Assembly: GCA_965237765.1 (NCBI GenBank) | Contig: OZ250157.1 | Location: 186,001-250,000, forward strand | DNA from: WTGJ01 sp965237765 | GTDB lineage: Bacteria > Chloroflexota > Anaerolineae > Aggregatilineales > Phototrophicaceae | Direction of reading: 5' to 3' | DNA length: 64,000 bases | Shown here: piece after piece, positions 38,184-47,226 of the stretch | Layout of the letters: each line of letters starts with the position of its first letter | Numbering within the stretch: position 1 is the first letter of the stretch | Notes under the pieces: generated by a model | The model's input: only the letters and a program-made list of their open reading frames with translations | Told to the model about the DNA's origin: nothing | Databases searched by the model: none | Made by a program: the position numbers and the translations under genes

Positions 38184-38541
38184 GCGTATCCTTAAGGAGT
38201 TTTATTTTGACAACGTACTCGGGCATTATACCCCAACTCGTGTTCAAACTGAATTGCGCTCGTTCATGCTCGTCAAAGAACGCGAGCGTTGCGAAGTGCA
38301 AATGGTATGGAGTGCATTGGCGAAAGCAACCAGTAAATCGCAGCGTCGCCCGGCTTGGGCAGTCTCCGCCATCAGAAAATTAGCATATCACCATGCAACT
38401 TTTCGCCTGCCACCGCGTACACGATATATGAGGAGACATGCCGCGTTTTTAACGACCAGCCCATCATCGCGCATCGTTTCTCCCGTTCAAAGCTACCTTT
38501 TTGTGGCATAATATCCATTCAAATTAGGCGGACTGTGCAAC
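38184..38541. promoter_or_regulatory. 358-bp divergent intergenic region with two promoters
   Basis: The left end carries TATAAT (38230-38225) for the formamidase on the minus strand. The right end carries TGTGGCATAAT (-10 CATAAT near 38507-38512) for the plus-strand membrane-protein pair. The middle (about 38240-38490) shows no convincing gene; small open frames there lack coding character. Confidence 0.45.
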
Positions 38542-39273
38542 ATGACGAGACCCAAGAGTGACAACCTCCTCTGGCTGGCAATCATGAGCGTCGTTGCGCT
38601 CGTCGCCATAACCCAATTCCCGTTGGGTATTTCGTTGGTTGCGCTGGCCGGTTGGGTTATCGCCGGCCTTCTGACGTTTACCGATATCCAGCCGGGGCGT
38701 TGGCTGGATAGCATCCGGTCTTCAGCGCCCATCCGTAAGGGCCAGGTGGGTAATTCGCAAACACCCGCTGCGCGGCAAGCGTCCGCCCGCGCTAAAGCCC
38801 GTGGCAACCTCATTCCGAACGATTTGCTCTTGCTCGACATCGGCCTCATCGCCAGCCGCCAAAGCACGAACGGCCCGGTCTTCCAACGCACCAACTCCTT
38901 GAATAGCGATCACAATGCCGTGCGCCCGTATATCCGGCTGCGCTTGCCGTCCGATTTCACGGAACGCCATGCTCTATTGCGCTTCTCTTTCGAGGGCCCC
39001 GACGGCAACGAGGTTTACATACACGAGCTGGAAACCTGGCTCACCGCCGGCGAGCAAGACTTGATCCCCACGCACCAGATGCCGATCACGGACAGCCGCG
39101 TCATCGAGAATCTGGGCGATTGGAAACTGGAAGTTGCGCTGGATGGGCGCCTGATCGCCGAGCACGACTTCCGCATTTCGCCCTCGATCGAGCGACGACG
39201 CAACCGCTTGCGGGAAGAAGCATCAACCAGCCCGGATAGCATTCCACTCGACGATCTGCTCATCGATGATTAG
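38542..39273 (+). CDS. Uncharacterised membrane-anchored protein, first of a paralogous pair
   Basis: 243 residues: two adjacent transmembrane segments (about 9-24 and 29-46), a short Ala/Arg/Lys-rich linker (about 60-90), and then a soluble region starting with LLLLDIGLIA. Beta-rich sequence follows (RPYIRLRLPSDF, LLRFSFEGPDGNEVYIHEL, DWKLEVALDGRLIAEHDFRI) with an acidic tail (SIPLDDLLIDD). The neighbour at 39266 has the same plan and similar landmark motifs, so the two are ancient paralogs. The genes overlap by 8 bp. The N-in hairpin anchor would leave the soluble domain in the cytoplasm. I recognise no family and assign no function. Confidence 0.6.
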   Translation: MTRPKSDNLLWLAIMSVVALVAITQFPLGISLVALAGWVIAGLLTFTDIQPGRWLDSIRSSAPIRKGQVGNSQTPAARQASARAKARGNLIPNDLLLLDIGLIASRQSTNGPVFQRTNSLNSDHNAVRPYIRLRLPSDFTERHALLRFSFEGPDGNEVYIHELETWLTAGEQDLIPTHQMPITDSRVIENLGDWKLEVALDGRLIAEHDFRISPSIERRRNRLREEASTSPDSIPLDDLLIDD

Positions 39274-40081
39274 ACGCTCCAAACTTTCAATTCGCGGTCT
39301 TGCGTTGTTACTGGCTTGCGCCGGCTTTTTTCTATACATCAGTGGCGAGCAGGGATTTACGATCGGGGCGTTTCTTCTCGTCGAACTGGCCGCCGGTTTT
39401 CTTCTCCTCTACGGTGGGAATCGCAATTCTTCCCGGGCGGCAACGAGCGCGCAACGCGCACGAAGGCGTGCAAGAGCACGTATAAGCTCGACAACCCGTA
39501 CAAAGACACTGCAAAAACAAGCCCATTCCCAGAAACGTACAGCAAAGGAAGCAATCGCCAAACACACACTGGACGCCGTCCGCAATGCGGGGCGCAATCC
39601 CGACGAATCCCCTGTGCGCCTACTGGATATTGGTTTGCTCGTGTATTTTGAAGGGGCTAGCGAACCGACCGTCTATCGTGTCCGCAATATTCCTGAACAG
39701 GCCCAGGCGCTGCGTCCATACGCCATCTTCCATCTGGCTGAAAGAGCCTACGGCCCGATCCGCTTCGAGATTTACGACAACGAGTTCCAGCTGCTGTTTC
39801 GCGATGAGGAAGAACATCAATTTGAGGCTGGCAAAAATTATCGCACCACCAGGTATTACCTGCGGCTCCGTGATGAATTCGACATCAGCGATCGCTGGTG
39901 CCTGCGCATGTTTTCCGGCGAGCACGCCATCGCATATCACTATTTCGATTGGCAGATGCGAATCGAATTTAACATCGCGGCAGATGGCGAAGTCAGCATC
40001 GCGGATCGGGAAAATTATATGGAATCTGAAGAGCTGGAAGAAGAAATCAGCCTCGATCAACTCATCAGCACAATTGGGTAG
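39266..40081 (+). CDS. Uncharacterised membrane-anchored protein, second of a paralogous pair
   Basis: 271 residues with the layout of its upstream partner: two transmembrane segments (about 10-26 and 31-49), a very basic Arg/Ala/Lys-rich linker (about 52-105), the landmark LLDIGLLVYF, and beta-rich sequence (RPYAIFHL, IRFEIYDNEFQLLFRD, YRTTRYYLRLRDEFD, DWQMRIEFNIAADGEVSI). An acidic tail (EEISLDQLIS) closes it. The C-terminal domain may have a C2- or Ig-like sandwich fold; that is a guess. Its 3' end overlaps the convergent dprA gene by 17 bp. The basic linker next to the membrane could bind nucleic acid or anionic lipid. Confidence 0.6.
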   Translation: MIRRSKLSIRGLALLLACAGFFLYISGEQGFTIGAFLLVELAAGFLLLYGGNRNSSRAATSAQRARRRARARISSTTRTKTLQKQAHSQKRTAKEAIAKHTLDAVRNAGRNPDESPVRLLDIGLLVYFEGASEPTVYRVRNIPEQAQALRPYAIFHLAERAYGPIRFEIYDNEFQLLFRDEEEHQFEAGKNYRTTRYYLRLRDEFDISDRWCLRMFSGEHAIAYHYFDWQMRIEFNIAADGEVSIADRENYMESEELEEEISLDQLISTIG

Positions 40082-41006
40082 CGGCGGACCCATTGGGTGC
40101 CATCGGATTCGCATCCAGCGCGTTGCCCGCCGCGATGAGAACCTCCGTCAAGTCACTCGGCAACGGTAAGTGTTGATCTTGTAGCAACTGGCGGTTACCC
40201 GTCGCGCTCAGATCCGCCACGAAGACCGGTCGTCCAAATTCCCTGGCAAAACGAGCGGTGTGCATCGCGCCGCCAGTCACCCCTGTTTCCACCACGACGA
40301 GGGCGCCGCAAAGCGCCGCCAGCAAACGGTTGCGGGCCACGAACTGGCCGCGGGCCGGCGCTGCGTCGGGCGCTAATTCACTGAGCAGCGCACCACCGCC
40401 CAACAACAAAGCATCCGCTAAAGGCTGATTCTCGCGTGGGTACACGCGCAGCACGCCGCTGCCCAATACGACCAGCTGGTAGCTATCCGGCACGCGCAAT
40501 GCCGCCCAATGCGCCGCGGCATCGATTCCCACCGCCAGGCCGCTGACGAGGAGCGCGCCCAATTCCACGAGGCGCTCGCCGATTTCGGCGGCGTAATGGT
40601 AGGCTTGCCGGCTCGGCGAGCGCGTCCCTACTACGCCGACTGCCACTCGCTGGCGCGGCGGCAACCATTCCCCCCGCGTGAAGAGCATCGGTGGCAAAGG
40701 ATAGAGTCGCTGGAGCGCGGACGGATAATCGGCGTCGCCCGCTTGCAACAAGCGGAGCCCCGCTGACCGCCACTCCGCCATGCGCGCACCGAAAACCGCC
40801 AGGTCGATATTGCGGATGGCAGCGGCTGTCGCCGGGCCGATGCCCTTGACGCACAATAATTGCGCTTCGCTCGCTTTAAATATCGCCTCGGCATCATGCG
40901 CGAATGCTCGCAGTAAATTGCCCTGCGCGGCCGCCGTCAACGATGGCACGGTAGCCAGCGCGACCCGAGGTGGCGCCGGCCAGCCTGCGGGCGGCGCGCC
41001 GCTCAT
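40065..41006 (-). CDS. dprA: DNA-processing protein DprA (short form)
   Basis: 313 residues. The N-terminal helix-hairpin-helix (LLCVKGIGPATAAAIRNI, about 50-67) is followed by the extended Rossmann DprA core: VGVVGTRSPS, LLVSGLAVGIDAAAH, YPRENQPLADALLLGGG, RNRLLAALCGALVVVETG and GGAMHTARFAREFGRPVF. DprA loads RecA on incoming single-stranded DNA during transformation. The C-terminal winged helix present in many DprA proteins is absent; the protein ends soon after the core. The ATG overlaps the HtrA stop as ATGA, and the 3' end overlaps the convergent membrane-protein gene. Confidence 0.88.
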   Translation of the reverse strand: MSGAPPAGWPAPPRVALATVPSLTAAAQGNLLRAFAHDAEAIFKASEAQLLCVKGIGPATAAAIRNIDLAVFGARMAEWRSAGLRLLQAGDADYPSALQRLYPLPPMLFTRGEWLPPRQRVAVGVVGTRSPSRQAYHYAAEIGERLVELGALLVSGLAVGIDAAAHWAALRVPDSYQLVVLGSGVLRVYPRENQPLADALLLGGGALLSELAPDAAPARGQFVARNRLLAALCGALVVVETGVTGGAMHTARFAREFGRPVFVADLSATGNRQLLQDQHLPLPSDLTEVLIAAGNALDANPMAPNGSAATQLC

Positions 41007-42157
41007 TCCGGTGGACGCGCGGCCAGGGTCAGGGAAACGTTGATGAGGTCGCGACCGCGACGGACGGTGAGCAAGACATCGTCCCTTGGTCGTGTATAAA
41101 CGGCGAGGTAAGCCAAGAGCTGACTGAAGGTACGGATCTCTTTCTCATCGATCGCGATGATCAGATCGCCCGCGCGGATGCCTGCTTGGCCAGCCGAAGA
41201 ACCATCTAACATACGACCTACCAGCACCCCGTGTGTCGAATTTGGCAAATCGTACGTATCGAGGTGCGTGAGCGTGATTTCTCGATGACTAAAACCTAAA
41301 TCCGTGTATTGCACACTCCGGTAAGCAATCAAGTCTTGAGTGACACGACGCACCAAGTTGCTCGGGATGGCGAAACCGACACCACTATTGGCCAGCGCAG
41401 GCGCGCCCGGCTGCGGCCGTCTTTCCGACGTATCCAACTGAATCGAATTGTTCACACCGATGACGTGGCCGTTCAAATTCAACAGCGGGCCGCCGCTGTT
41501 GCCCGGATTGATGGCTGCGTCAGTTTGTATGAATCCTCCAGACAAATAGTCCGTTAATTCATTCGAGATAGCCCGATCCAAAGCGCTGATAATACCGCTC
41601 GTTAACGTCCATTCGTTGCCATAAGGATTGCCAATTGCCAGAACTTCTTGCCCGACAGTGAGCGCATCCGAATCAGCAAAGATCACCGGTTGCAATTCCG
41701 TAACACGCGGATTGACGCGCAAGACTGCCAAATCGGAGACCACGTCCGCACCGATTACTTCCGCTTCGGCGAGCGCGCCATTGTAAAATTCGACCACATA
41801 AGACAGCTCCCCACGCGTATTGCTTGGCAAATTCCCCCGAGTGAACAATTCATCCACGACGTGATTGTTGGTGATGATGTGCCCCTTCGTATCGAGCACG
41901 AAACCGCTGGCGCCACCGATAGATTGCTGGCCGATGTAAGTGTTGATCGCGACGACGGACGGCGCCACCTTCTCATAAACCGCCGCGAAGGCCGCTCCCG
42001 ATGCGCTTATCTGGGCCGGCGCAGGCGCTTGCTCCAGGGTGTACGGCTGCGTAGCCGCTCGCCCATCCTGTATCATCGTCCCAATCGCAAAGCCAAATAG
42101 CACCAGCATCAACGACGCCAACAGAATGGTGATATACCCCCGGCTTCGCTGTCGCAT
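41003..42157 (-). CDS. HtrA/DegP-type serine protease with PDZ domain
   Basis: 384 residues: an N-terminal signal anchor (about 8-28), a trypsin-like domain with His in NNHVVD, Asp in SDLAVLR and Ser in GNSGGPL, and one PDZ domain (about 285-380: GVLVGRMLDGSSAGQAGIRAGDLIIAID). It degrades misfolded proteins outside the cytoplasmic membrane. The start ATG at 42157 has GGAGG 6 nt upstream; an ATG 4 nt earlier is out of frame. dprA follows with a 4-nt overlap, an unusual pairing. A TAAAAT -10-like box lies upstream, without a clear -35. Confidence 0.93.
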   Translation of the reverse strand: MRQRSRGYITILLASLMLVLFGFAIGTMIQDGRAATQPYTLEQAPAPAQISASGAAFAAVYEKVAPSVVAINTYIGQQSIGGASGFVLDTKGHIITNNHVVDELFTRGNLPSNTRGELSYVVEFYNGALAEAEVIGADVVSDLAVLRVNPRVTELQPVIFADSDALTVGQEVLAIGNPYGNEWTLTSGIISALDRAISNELTDYLSGGFIQTDAAINPGNSGGPLLNLNGHVIGVNNSIQLDTSERRPQPGAPALANSGVGFAIPSNLVRRVTQDLIAYRSVQYTDLGFSHREITLTHLDTYDLPNSTHGVLVGRMLDGSSAGQAGIRAGDLIIAIDEKEIRTFSQLLAYLAVYTRPRDDVLLTVRRGRDLINVSLTLAARPPE

Positions 42158-42279
42158 CCATGACCTCCTGCGGAGTTAGCCATTAATAGCTTGATTTTAC
42201 GCGAAAATGAACAATTCCTGACGCGCAATTCGGGCGCCCACAACAACAACTGTAATATTTTGGTTAAGGCGTGCGGTGG

Positions 42280-44790
42280 CTAAGCGCTCGATGCTCCGGG
42301 CTCCTCTAAGGCCACTTCCTCCACACGCTCGAACATCAGCTCTCCCTCTTCATCCACCGCCATCTGAACGACGCTGGCCAGCGGGAATTTGCCGGAGAGG
42401 ATGCCATCCGAAAGCGCATCTTCTACTTGATTCTGGATGAGCCGGCGCAGTGGCCGCGCGCCATATTCCACGCTATAGCCATGCTCGGCAAGCCACTCCA
42501 ACGCATCATCCGATGCGTCCAGTGTCAGCGCGTGCTCGATCAAACGCTCGCGCACCTTATTCAGCTCTAGCTCCACTATGCTCTTGATTTCCTTGCGTGT
42601 GAGCGAACGGAAGATGACGGTTGCGTCCACCCGATTTAGAAACTCGGGGCGGAAGACCTGGCGCAGGCGCTCCATCACTTGCCGCGAAAGGGCCTTATAA
42701 TCCACATCGATCAGATCACCATCCGCGCGCGGAGTGGTGAAGCCCAATTGAGCGTCATGCTTGATGACCGCGGCGCCGATATTGCTGGTCAAGACGATGA
42801 TGGCGTTGCGGAAATCCACCCGCCGCCCGCGCGCATCCGCCAGCGTGCCCTCTTCCATAATCTGCAGCAGCATGTTGAAGACTTCGGGATGCGCCTTTTC
42901 CATCTCATCAAATACGACGATGCTATAGGGCCGGTGACGCACCGCTTCGGTAAGTTGGCCCGCGTCTTCATAGCCCACATAGCCGGGCGGTGCGCCGACC
43001 AGGCGAGATACCGAATGCCGCTCCATGAACTCGCTCATATCCAACTGTATCAACGCGTCTTCGCTACCGAAGAGGAATTCGGCCAGGGCCTTGGTGACTT
43101 CCGTTTTGCCCACGCCCGTCGGCCCGAGGAACATGAAAGAGCCGATGGGGCGGCTGGGGTCTTTGAGCCCGGCGCGCGCCCTGCGAACCGCTTTGCTGAT
43201 GGCAGCGATTGCCTCGCCTTGCCCGACGATACGCTTGTGCAACTCGCTTTCCATCTCCATCAAGCGCGCGCTTTCCTCGCCGGCGATGCGCGCCACCGGG
43301 ATACCGGTCCACATCGCCACGACTTCAGCGATATCTTCGGAAATCAGGCGCGCTTGTTGCGTGTCGGTATTCCAATTGGCGCGGAAGCGCTGCAGCGTGT
43401 CGCTCAAGCGGTCGATTTCGGTTTGCAGCCGTTCCTGTTCCGCCTCATCCGATTCCTTGGCCTCTCGCTGCTCGCTCAGCTCCGATTCGAGATCCTGAAT
43501 TGCCACCTGCGTCTTGCGGACAGCGCTGGCTTCCGGACTTTTATACATGCGGAGGCGCGCCGCGGCCTCATCTATGAGATCAATCGCCTTATCGGGCAAG
43601 AAGCGATCCGGCACGTAACGAGCGGATAAATTGGCGGCCAATTCGATCGCTTCGTCGGTGATTTCGACGTTGTGGTGGTCCTGATAAGGCGAGCGGATGC
43701 CGCGCAAAATCTCTATCGTTTCGTCTACCGACGGCTCTTCGACGAGGATTTGCTGAAAGCGGCGCTCCAGGGCGGCGTCGCTCTCGATATTCTTGCGATA
43801 TTCATCCAACGTCGTGGCACCGATGCATTGCAGCTCGCCGCGAGCCAGGGCCGGTTTGAGGATGTTGGCTGCATCAACGCTGCTGCCGGCCGAACCAGCA
43901 CCCACCAGCATATGCACCTCATCGATGAAGAGGATGCTATTCACCGCCTTGAGTTCATCGATGACACGCTTGAGGCGCTCCTCAAATTGCCCGCGATACA
44001 TCGTTCCCGCCACGAGCGAACCGACATCCAGCTGTAACACGCGTTTATTGAGCAAGGGCCGGGGCACATCGCCATCGACGACGCGTTGCGCGAGGCCCTC
44101 GACAATGGCCGTCTTACCGACGCCGGGCTCGCCGATCAGCGCCGGGTTGTTCTTGCGCCGTCGGCTCAATACCTGGATCACGCGCTCGATTTCTGTTACC
44201 CGCCCTACGACAGGGTCGAGCTTTTTCTCACGTGCCAGGCGCGTTAAATCCGTCGCCAGTTGGTCGATGGTGGGAGTCTTTTCGCCGCGGCGCGAGCCGC
44301 TCCGCGTGACGCCCTCTCCCTGGCGGGAGCTAGTCTGTTGGAGTGGGCTATCTTGGAGCACGCTGCGGGTTTGGCGGCGCACTTCTTGCGGGCTGATGCC
44401 CAGGCGCCGCAACACCTCCAACGCCGGGTTTTGCGATTCACGAATGAGGCCAAGCAGTAGGTGTTCCGTGCCGATGTAATGATGACCCATGCGCCGCGCT
44501 TCGTCGACCGCGTATTCCAGCACCTTCTTCGTGCTCGGCGCCAACCCCAACTCAGCGCTGGGGTTGCGATTGCTTTCCTTCGATAGGCGCTTTACAAGCT
44601 CCTCGACGCGTGGCATTTCCAGGCCGAGCTCGCGCAGCACCCGCCCGGCAACTCCGCCATCTTCACGCATTAAACCAAGAAGGAGGTGCTCAGTACCGAT
44701 GCTGGAATGTTGGAGCCGTTCCGCTTCTTCTTGCGCCAGACTCAACGCTCGCCGCGCTCTTTGGGTGAAACGTTCCATTTGATCCGGCAC
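42280..44790 (-). CDS. clpC: ATP-dependent Clp protease ATPase / unfoldase ClpC
   Basis: About 836 residues. Two N-terminal Clp_N repeats (HSSIGTEHLLLGLMRE and HYIGTEHLLLGLIRES) are followed by AAA module 1 with Walker A GEPGVGKTA and Walker B ILFIDEVH. A coiled-coil middle domain (about 410-470), AAA module 2 with GPTGVGKTE, and a C-terminal D2-small domain (YGARPLRRLIQNQVED) complete it. It unfolds substrates for ClpP and acts as a chaperone. An ATG at 44796 touches its GGAGGG, while the in-frame GTG at 44790 has GGAGG at an ideal 7-nt spacing, so GTG 44790 is preferred. A TAGAAT -10-like element lies about 100 bp upstream. No CtsR box or clpP is seen here. Confidence 0.95.
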   Translation of the reverse strand: MPDQMERFTQRARRALSLAQEEAERLQHSSIGTEHLLLGLMREDGGVAGRVLRELGLEMPRVEELVKRLSKESNRNPSAELGLAPSTKKVLEYAVDEARRMGHHYIGTEHLLLGLIRESQNPALEVLRRLGISPQEVRRQTRSVLQDSPLQQTSSRQGEGVTRSGSRRGEKTPTIDQLATDLTRLAREKKLDPVVGRVTEIERVIQVLSRRRKNNPALIGEPGVGKTAIVEGLAQRVVDGDVPRPLLNKRVLQLDVGSLVAGTMYRGQFEERLKRVIDELKAVNSILFIDEVHMLVGAGSAGSSVDAANILKPALARGELQCIGATTLDEYRKNIESDAALERRFQQILVEEPSVDETIEILRGIRSPYQDHHNVEITDEAIELAANLSARYVPDRFLPDKAIDLIDEAAARLRMYKSPEASAVRKTQVAIQDLESELSEQREAKESDEAEQERLQTEIDRLSDTLQRFRANWNTDTQQARLISEDIAEVVAMWTGIPVARIAGEESARLMEMESELHKRIVGQGEAIAAISKAVRRARAGLKDPSRPIGSFMFLGPTGVGKTEVTKALAEFLFGSEDALIQLDMSEFMERHSVSRLVGAPPGYVGYEDAGQLTEAVRHRPYSIVVFDEMEKAHPEVFNMLLQIMEEGTLADARGRRVDFRNAIIVLTSNIGAAVIKHDAQLGFTTPRADGDLIDVDYKALSRQVMERLRQVFRPEFLNRVDATVIFRSLTRKEIKSIVELELNKVRERLIEHALTLDASDDALEWLAEHGYSVEYGARPLRRLIQNQVEDALSDGILSGKFPLASVVQMAVDEEGELMFERVEEVALEEPGASSA

Positions 44791-44940
44791 GGTCATCCCT
44801 CCATCAAGGCGCCGCGGTGGCGATCAACGCCGGCAGCACGGCACAGGCTGCTAATTTCGAGCGATATCCAGTCTGTTTACATTCTACTCCCATTCGGGCG
44901 CAGATGATATGTGACGATGGCGCCGCTCGGGGAAACGTGA

Positions 44941-47049
44941 TTAGCGGCCATCTTCTTCCTCGCTGACATTAGCGCTGGAATTATCGGCAGCTTGTACTTC
45001 TGGAGCGAGGGCTTCCTCTCCTGGCGTAGCGGCTTCCTCTTCTGACACGGGAGGAGCAGCGGCCGGCGAGTCATCTACCACCGCTTCAGGCGCCGCCTGC
45101 CAATCCATATCTAGAAATTCTGCCGAATTCACGCGCTTCAAGCTTAGGCCAAGCCGGCGGTTTCGGATATCGATCCGCGTAATCCGCAGGGTTAGTTTTT
45201 CGCCCGGCTGCACCACCTCACGCGGGTGTTCCACGCGCCCATCTGCCAACTCGGAGATATGCACCAGGCCTTCTGATTGCGGGCTATCTACCAGTTGCGC
45301 AAAGGCGCCAAATTTCGTGAGCTTGGTAATCGTGGCTTGCACCAGTTGCCCGGTGGTGTAGCGCATTGCCACTTCGTCCCAAGGGTCTAATTCCTGGCGC
45401 TTGATACTGAGGCCGATGCGTTGCTTCTCGCGGTCAATGCTGATGACTTCGGCGCGGACTCCCTGCCCGACCTTGAAGGCGTCACGCGGGTGCTTAATGT
45501 GACGCCAACTCAGCTCGCTGTTGTGCACCAGACCTTCAGCGCCGCCCAGATCCACGAACACGCCGAAATCAGCCAGGCTCACGATGGGTCCGGATCGCAC
45601 ATCGCCGACCTTCAACTCCGAGAGCAGCTCCACTTTGCGCTTATCGCGTTGCTCACGGGCGGCGGCGCTTTCGGAGAGCACGAGACGACTCCGTTTGCGG
45701 TTGACCTCGATCACCTTTACCGTTATGGGCTGGTTGACCAGCTCCCGCCATTGCTCTTCATTCGTCTGGTCGCCGAGTTGCCAGCGACGAGCATCGGCGA
45801 TCTGGCTCATCGGCACGAAGCCGCGCAAACGCCCAAATCGCACGATCAAGCCACCCTTGTTATAGCCCGCAACGAAGCCCGGATACGCGCGACGCGCTCG
45901 ATAATGCTCTTGCGCCAGCTGCCAATCCTGTTCTTCTAAGGCGCGATTCACGGAGAGCAAGATGCGCCCCTGGTGATCGCGCGGGTTGATGACGAAGACC
46001 GTCAATCGCTTGCCAACCTCTAGCATCTCCTCGAGCAGTTGGCGGTTCATGCGTTCCAATTCGCGGCTGGGTATGATGCCGACGTGGTCATCGCCAAGCG
46101 CGCAGGTGACTTCCATTGGCGAGGTGGCCGTTACCACGCCTTTGACCAGCTGTCCGCGCTTGAAGGGCTCTTCTTGCTTAACCTCGGGAGCAGAAGCGGG
46201 GGCAGCTTCGACTTCAGGAGGAGTGGCAACAGCTGGCGCTGGGCTAGCGGTGTTCTCGGCCTCAACGGCGGGGGGCGCTTCAGCATCCTGCTCTACTTGA
46301 GACGCATCTGCAGCAGTGGCAGTAGCAGTAGCAGCAACGTCAATAGGCACCGTTTCTATTTCGTCCTCTGCTAATTCCGCGGGGGAGTCTGAAACGGATA
46401 CGACAACTGCTTCGTGTGTCGCTTCGTCGGAGGTTGTATTCTCGGCCTCAACGGTAGAGGGCCCTTCATCCTGCTCTGCTTGAGGCGCATCCACAGCCTC
46501 AGCAGCGGCAGTAGCGTCAATGGGCACCGTTTCTATTTCGTCCTCTGCTAATTCCGTGGGGGACTCTGAAACGGATACGACAACTGCTTCGTGTGTCGCT
46601 TCGTCGGAGGTTGTATTCTCGGCCTCAACGGTAGAGGGCCCTTTATCCTGCTCTGCTTGAGGCGCATCCACAGCCTCAGCAGCGGCAGTAGCGTCAATGG
46701 GCACCGTTTCTATTTCGTCCTCTGCTAATTCCGTGGGGGACTCTGAAACGGATACGACAACTGCTTCGTGTGTCGCTTCGTCGGAAGCTGTATTCTCGGC
46801 CTCAACGGTAGAGGGCCCTTCATCCTGCTCTGCTTGAGGCGCATCCACAGCCTCAGCAGCGGCAGTAGCAGTAGCGTCAATGGGCACCGTTTCTATTTCG
46901 TCCTCTGCTAATTCCGTGGGGGACTCTGAAACGGATACGACAGCTGCTTCGTGTGTCGCTTCGTTGGAGGCAGTATCCTCAACTACAGGAGCGGCCCCAT
47001 CCAGCATAGTACTCTCTTCTTCACGATGTTCGGGGTTGACCGGAACCAT
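44941..47049 (-). CDS. S1 RNA-binding-repeat protein with acidic repetitive N-terminus
   Basis: 702 residues. Residues about 1-290 are low-complexity, acidic and Ala/Glu/Thr-rich, built from four copies of a 59-61 residue unit (THEAVVVSVSESPTELAEDE as its core). Residues about 295-640 hold four S1 domains, for example FKRGQLVKGVVTA, YPGFVAGYNKGGLIVRFGRL, LKVGDVRSGPIVSLADFGVF and YTTGQLVQATITKLTKFGAF. An acidic tail of about 55 residues closes it. The domains bind RNA, and the protein resembles ribosomal protein S1 (RpsA) of Gram-positives and Chloroflexota. The start could also be the ATG at 47007. It is divergent from the DnaJ-like gene. The repeat number probably varies between strains. Confidence 0.9.
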   Translation of the reverse strand: MVPVNPEHREEESTMLDGAAPVVEDTASNEATHEAAVVSVSESPTELAEDEIETVPIDATATAAAEAVDAPQAEQDEGPSTVEAENTASDEATHEAVVVSVSESPTELAEDEIETVPIDATAAAEAVDAPQAEQDKGPSTVEAENTTSDEATHEAVVVSVSESPTELAEDEIETVPIDATAAAEAVDAPQAEQDEGPSTVEAENTTSDEATHEAVVVSVSDSPAELAEDEIETVPIDVAATATATAADASQVEQDAEAPPAVEAENTASPAPAVATPPEVEAAPASAPEVKQEEPFKRGQLVKGVVTATSPMEVTCALGDDHVGIIPSRELERMNRQLLEEMLEVGKRLTVFVINPRDHQGRILLSVNRALEEQDWQLAQEHYRARRAYPGFVAGYNKGGLIVRFGRLRGFVPMSQIADARRWQLGDQTNEEQWRELVNQPITVKVIEVNRKRSRLVLSESAAAREQRDKRKVELLSELKVGDVRSGPIVSLADFGVFVDLGGAEGLVHNSELSWRHIKHPRDAFKVGQGVRAEVISIDREKQRIGLSIKRQELDPWDEVAMRYTTGQLVQATITKLTKFGAFAQLVDSPQSEGLVHISELADGRVEHPREVVQPGEKLTLRITRIDIRNRRLGLSLKRVNSAEFLDMDWQAAPEAVVDDSPAAAPPVSEEEAATPGEEALAPEVQAADNSSANVSEEEDGR
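46343..46995 (-). repeat. In-frame 177-bp tandem repeat array (about 3.7 copies) in the S1 gene
   Basis: The same block (containing GAAACGGATACGACAACTGC) recurs near 46391, 46568, 46745 and 46928. The steps are 177, 177 and 183 bp, all multiples of three. The inner copies are almost identical at DNA level, whereas the outermost 3' copy has diverged. Recent unequal exchange or slippage is the likely origin. Confidence 0.92.
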
Positions 47050-47167
47050 GAGGCCACCATTCCTACAACAGCCACAACCATTTTAATCATAGCGCATACC
47101 GCGAAGAATCTACAATAGCGACATTCAGCGCTTGCCGTTAGGGTTTTCTAAGAATTCGCCATTTTTG

Positions 47168-47196
47168 TTGACCTACGCCCACTCTTTCCATACTAT
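47168..47196 (+). promoter_or_regulatory. Promoter of the DnaJ-like gene
   Basis: TTGACC (47168-47173, five of six matches) and TACTAT (47191-47196, four of six) are spaced 17 bp apart. Transcription would begin near 47203. A five-codon frame, ATG at 47211 to TGA, ends overlapping the dnaJ-like ATG (TGATG) and could couple translation. Confidence 0.5.
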
Positions 47197-47226
47197 GGAG
47201 CAATAATAGATGAGTCATGGGCGCTG

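Noticed and set aside
38410..38450. Four-codon frame (MPRF) behind a GAGGAG as another leader peptide
   Set aside because: There are no repeated regulatory codons, no terminator hairpin and no convincing promoter.
38182..38511. Open frame of 109 codons in the divergent intergenic region
   Set aside because: It overlaps the formamidase start and its promoter, has no family similarity or coding bias, and two divergent promoters account for the region.
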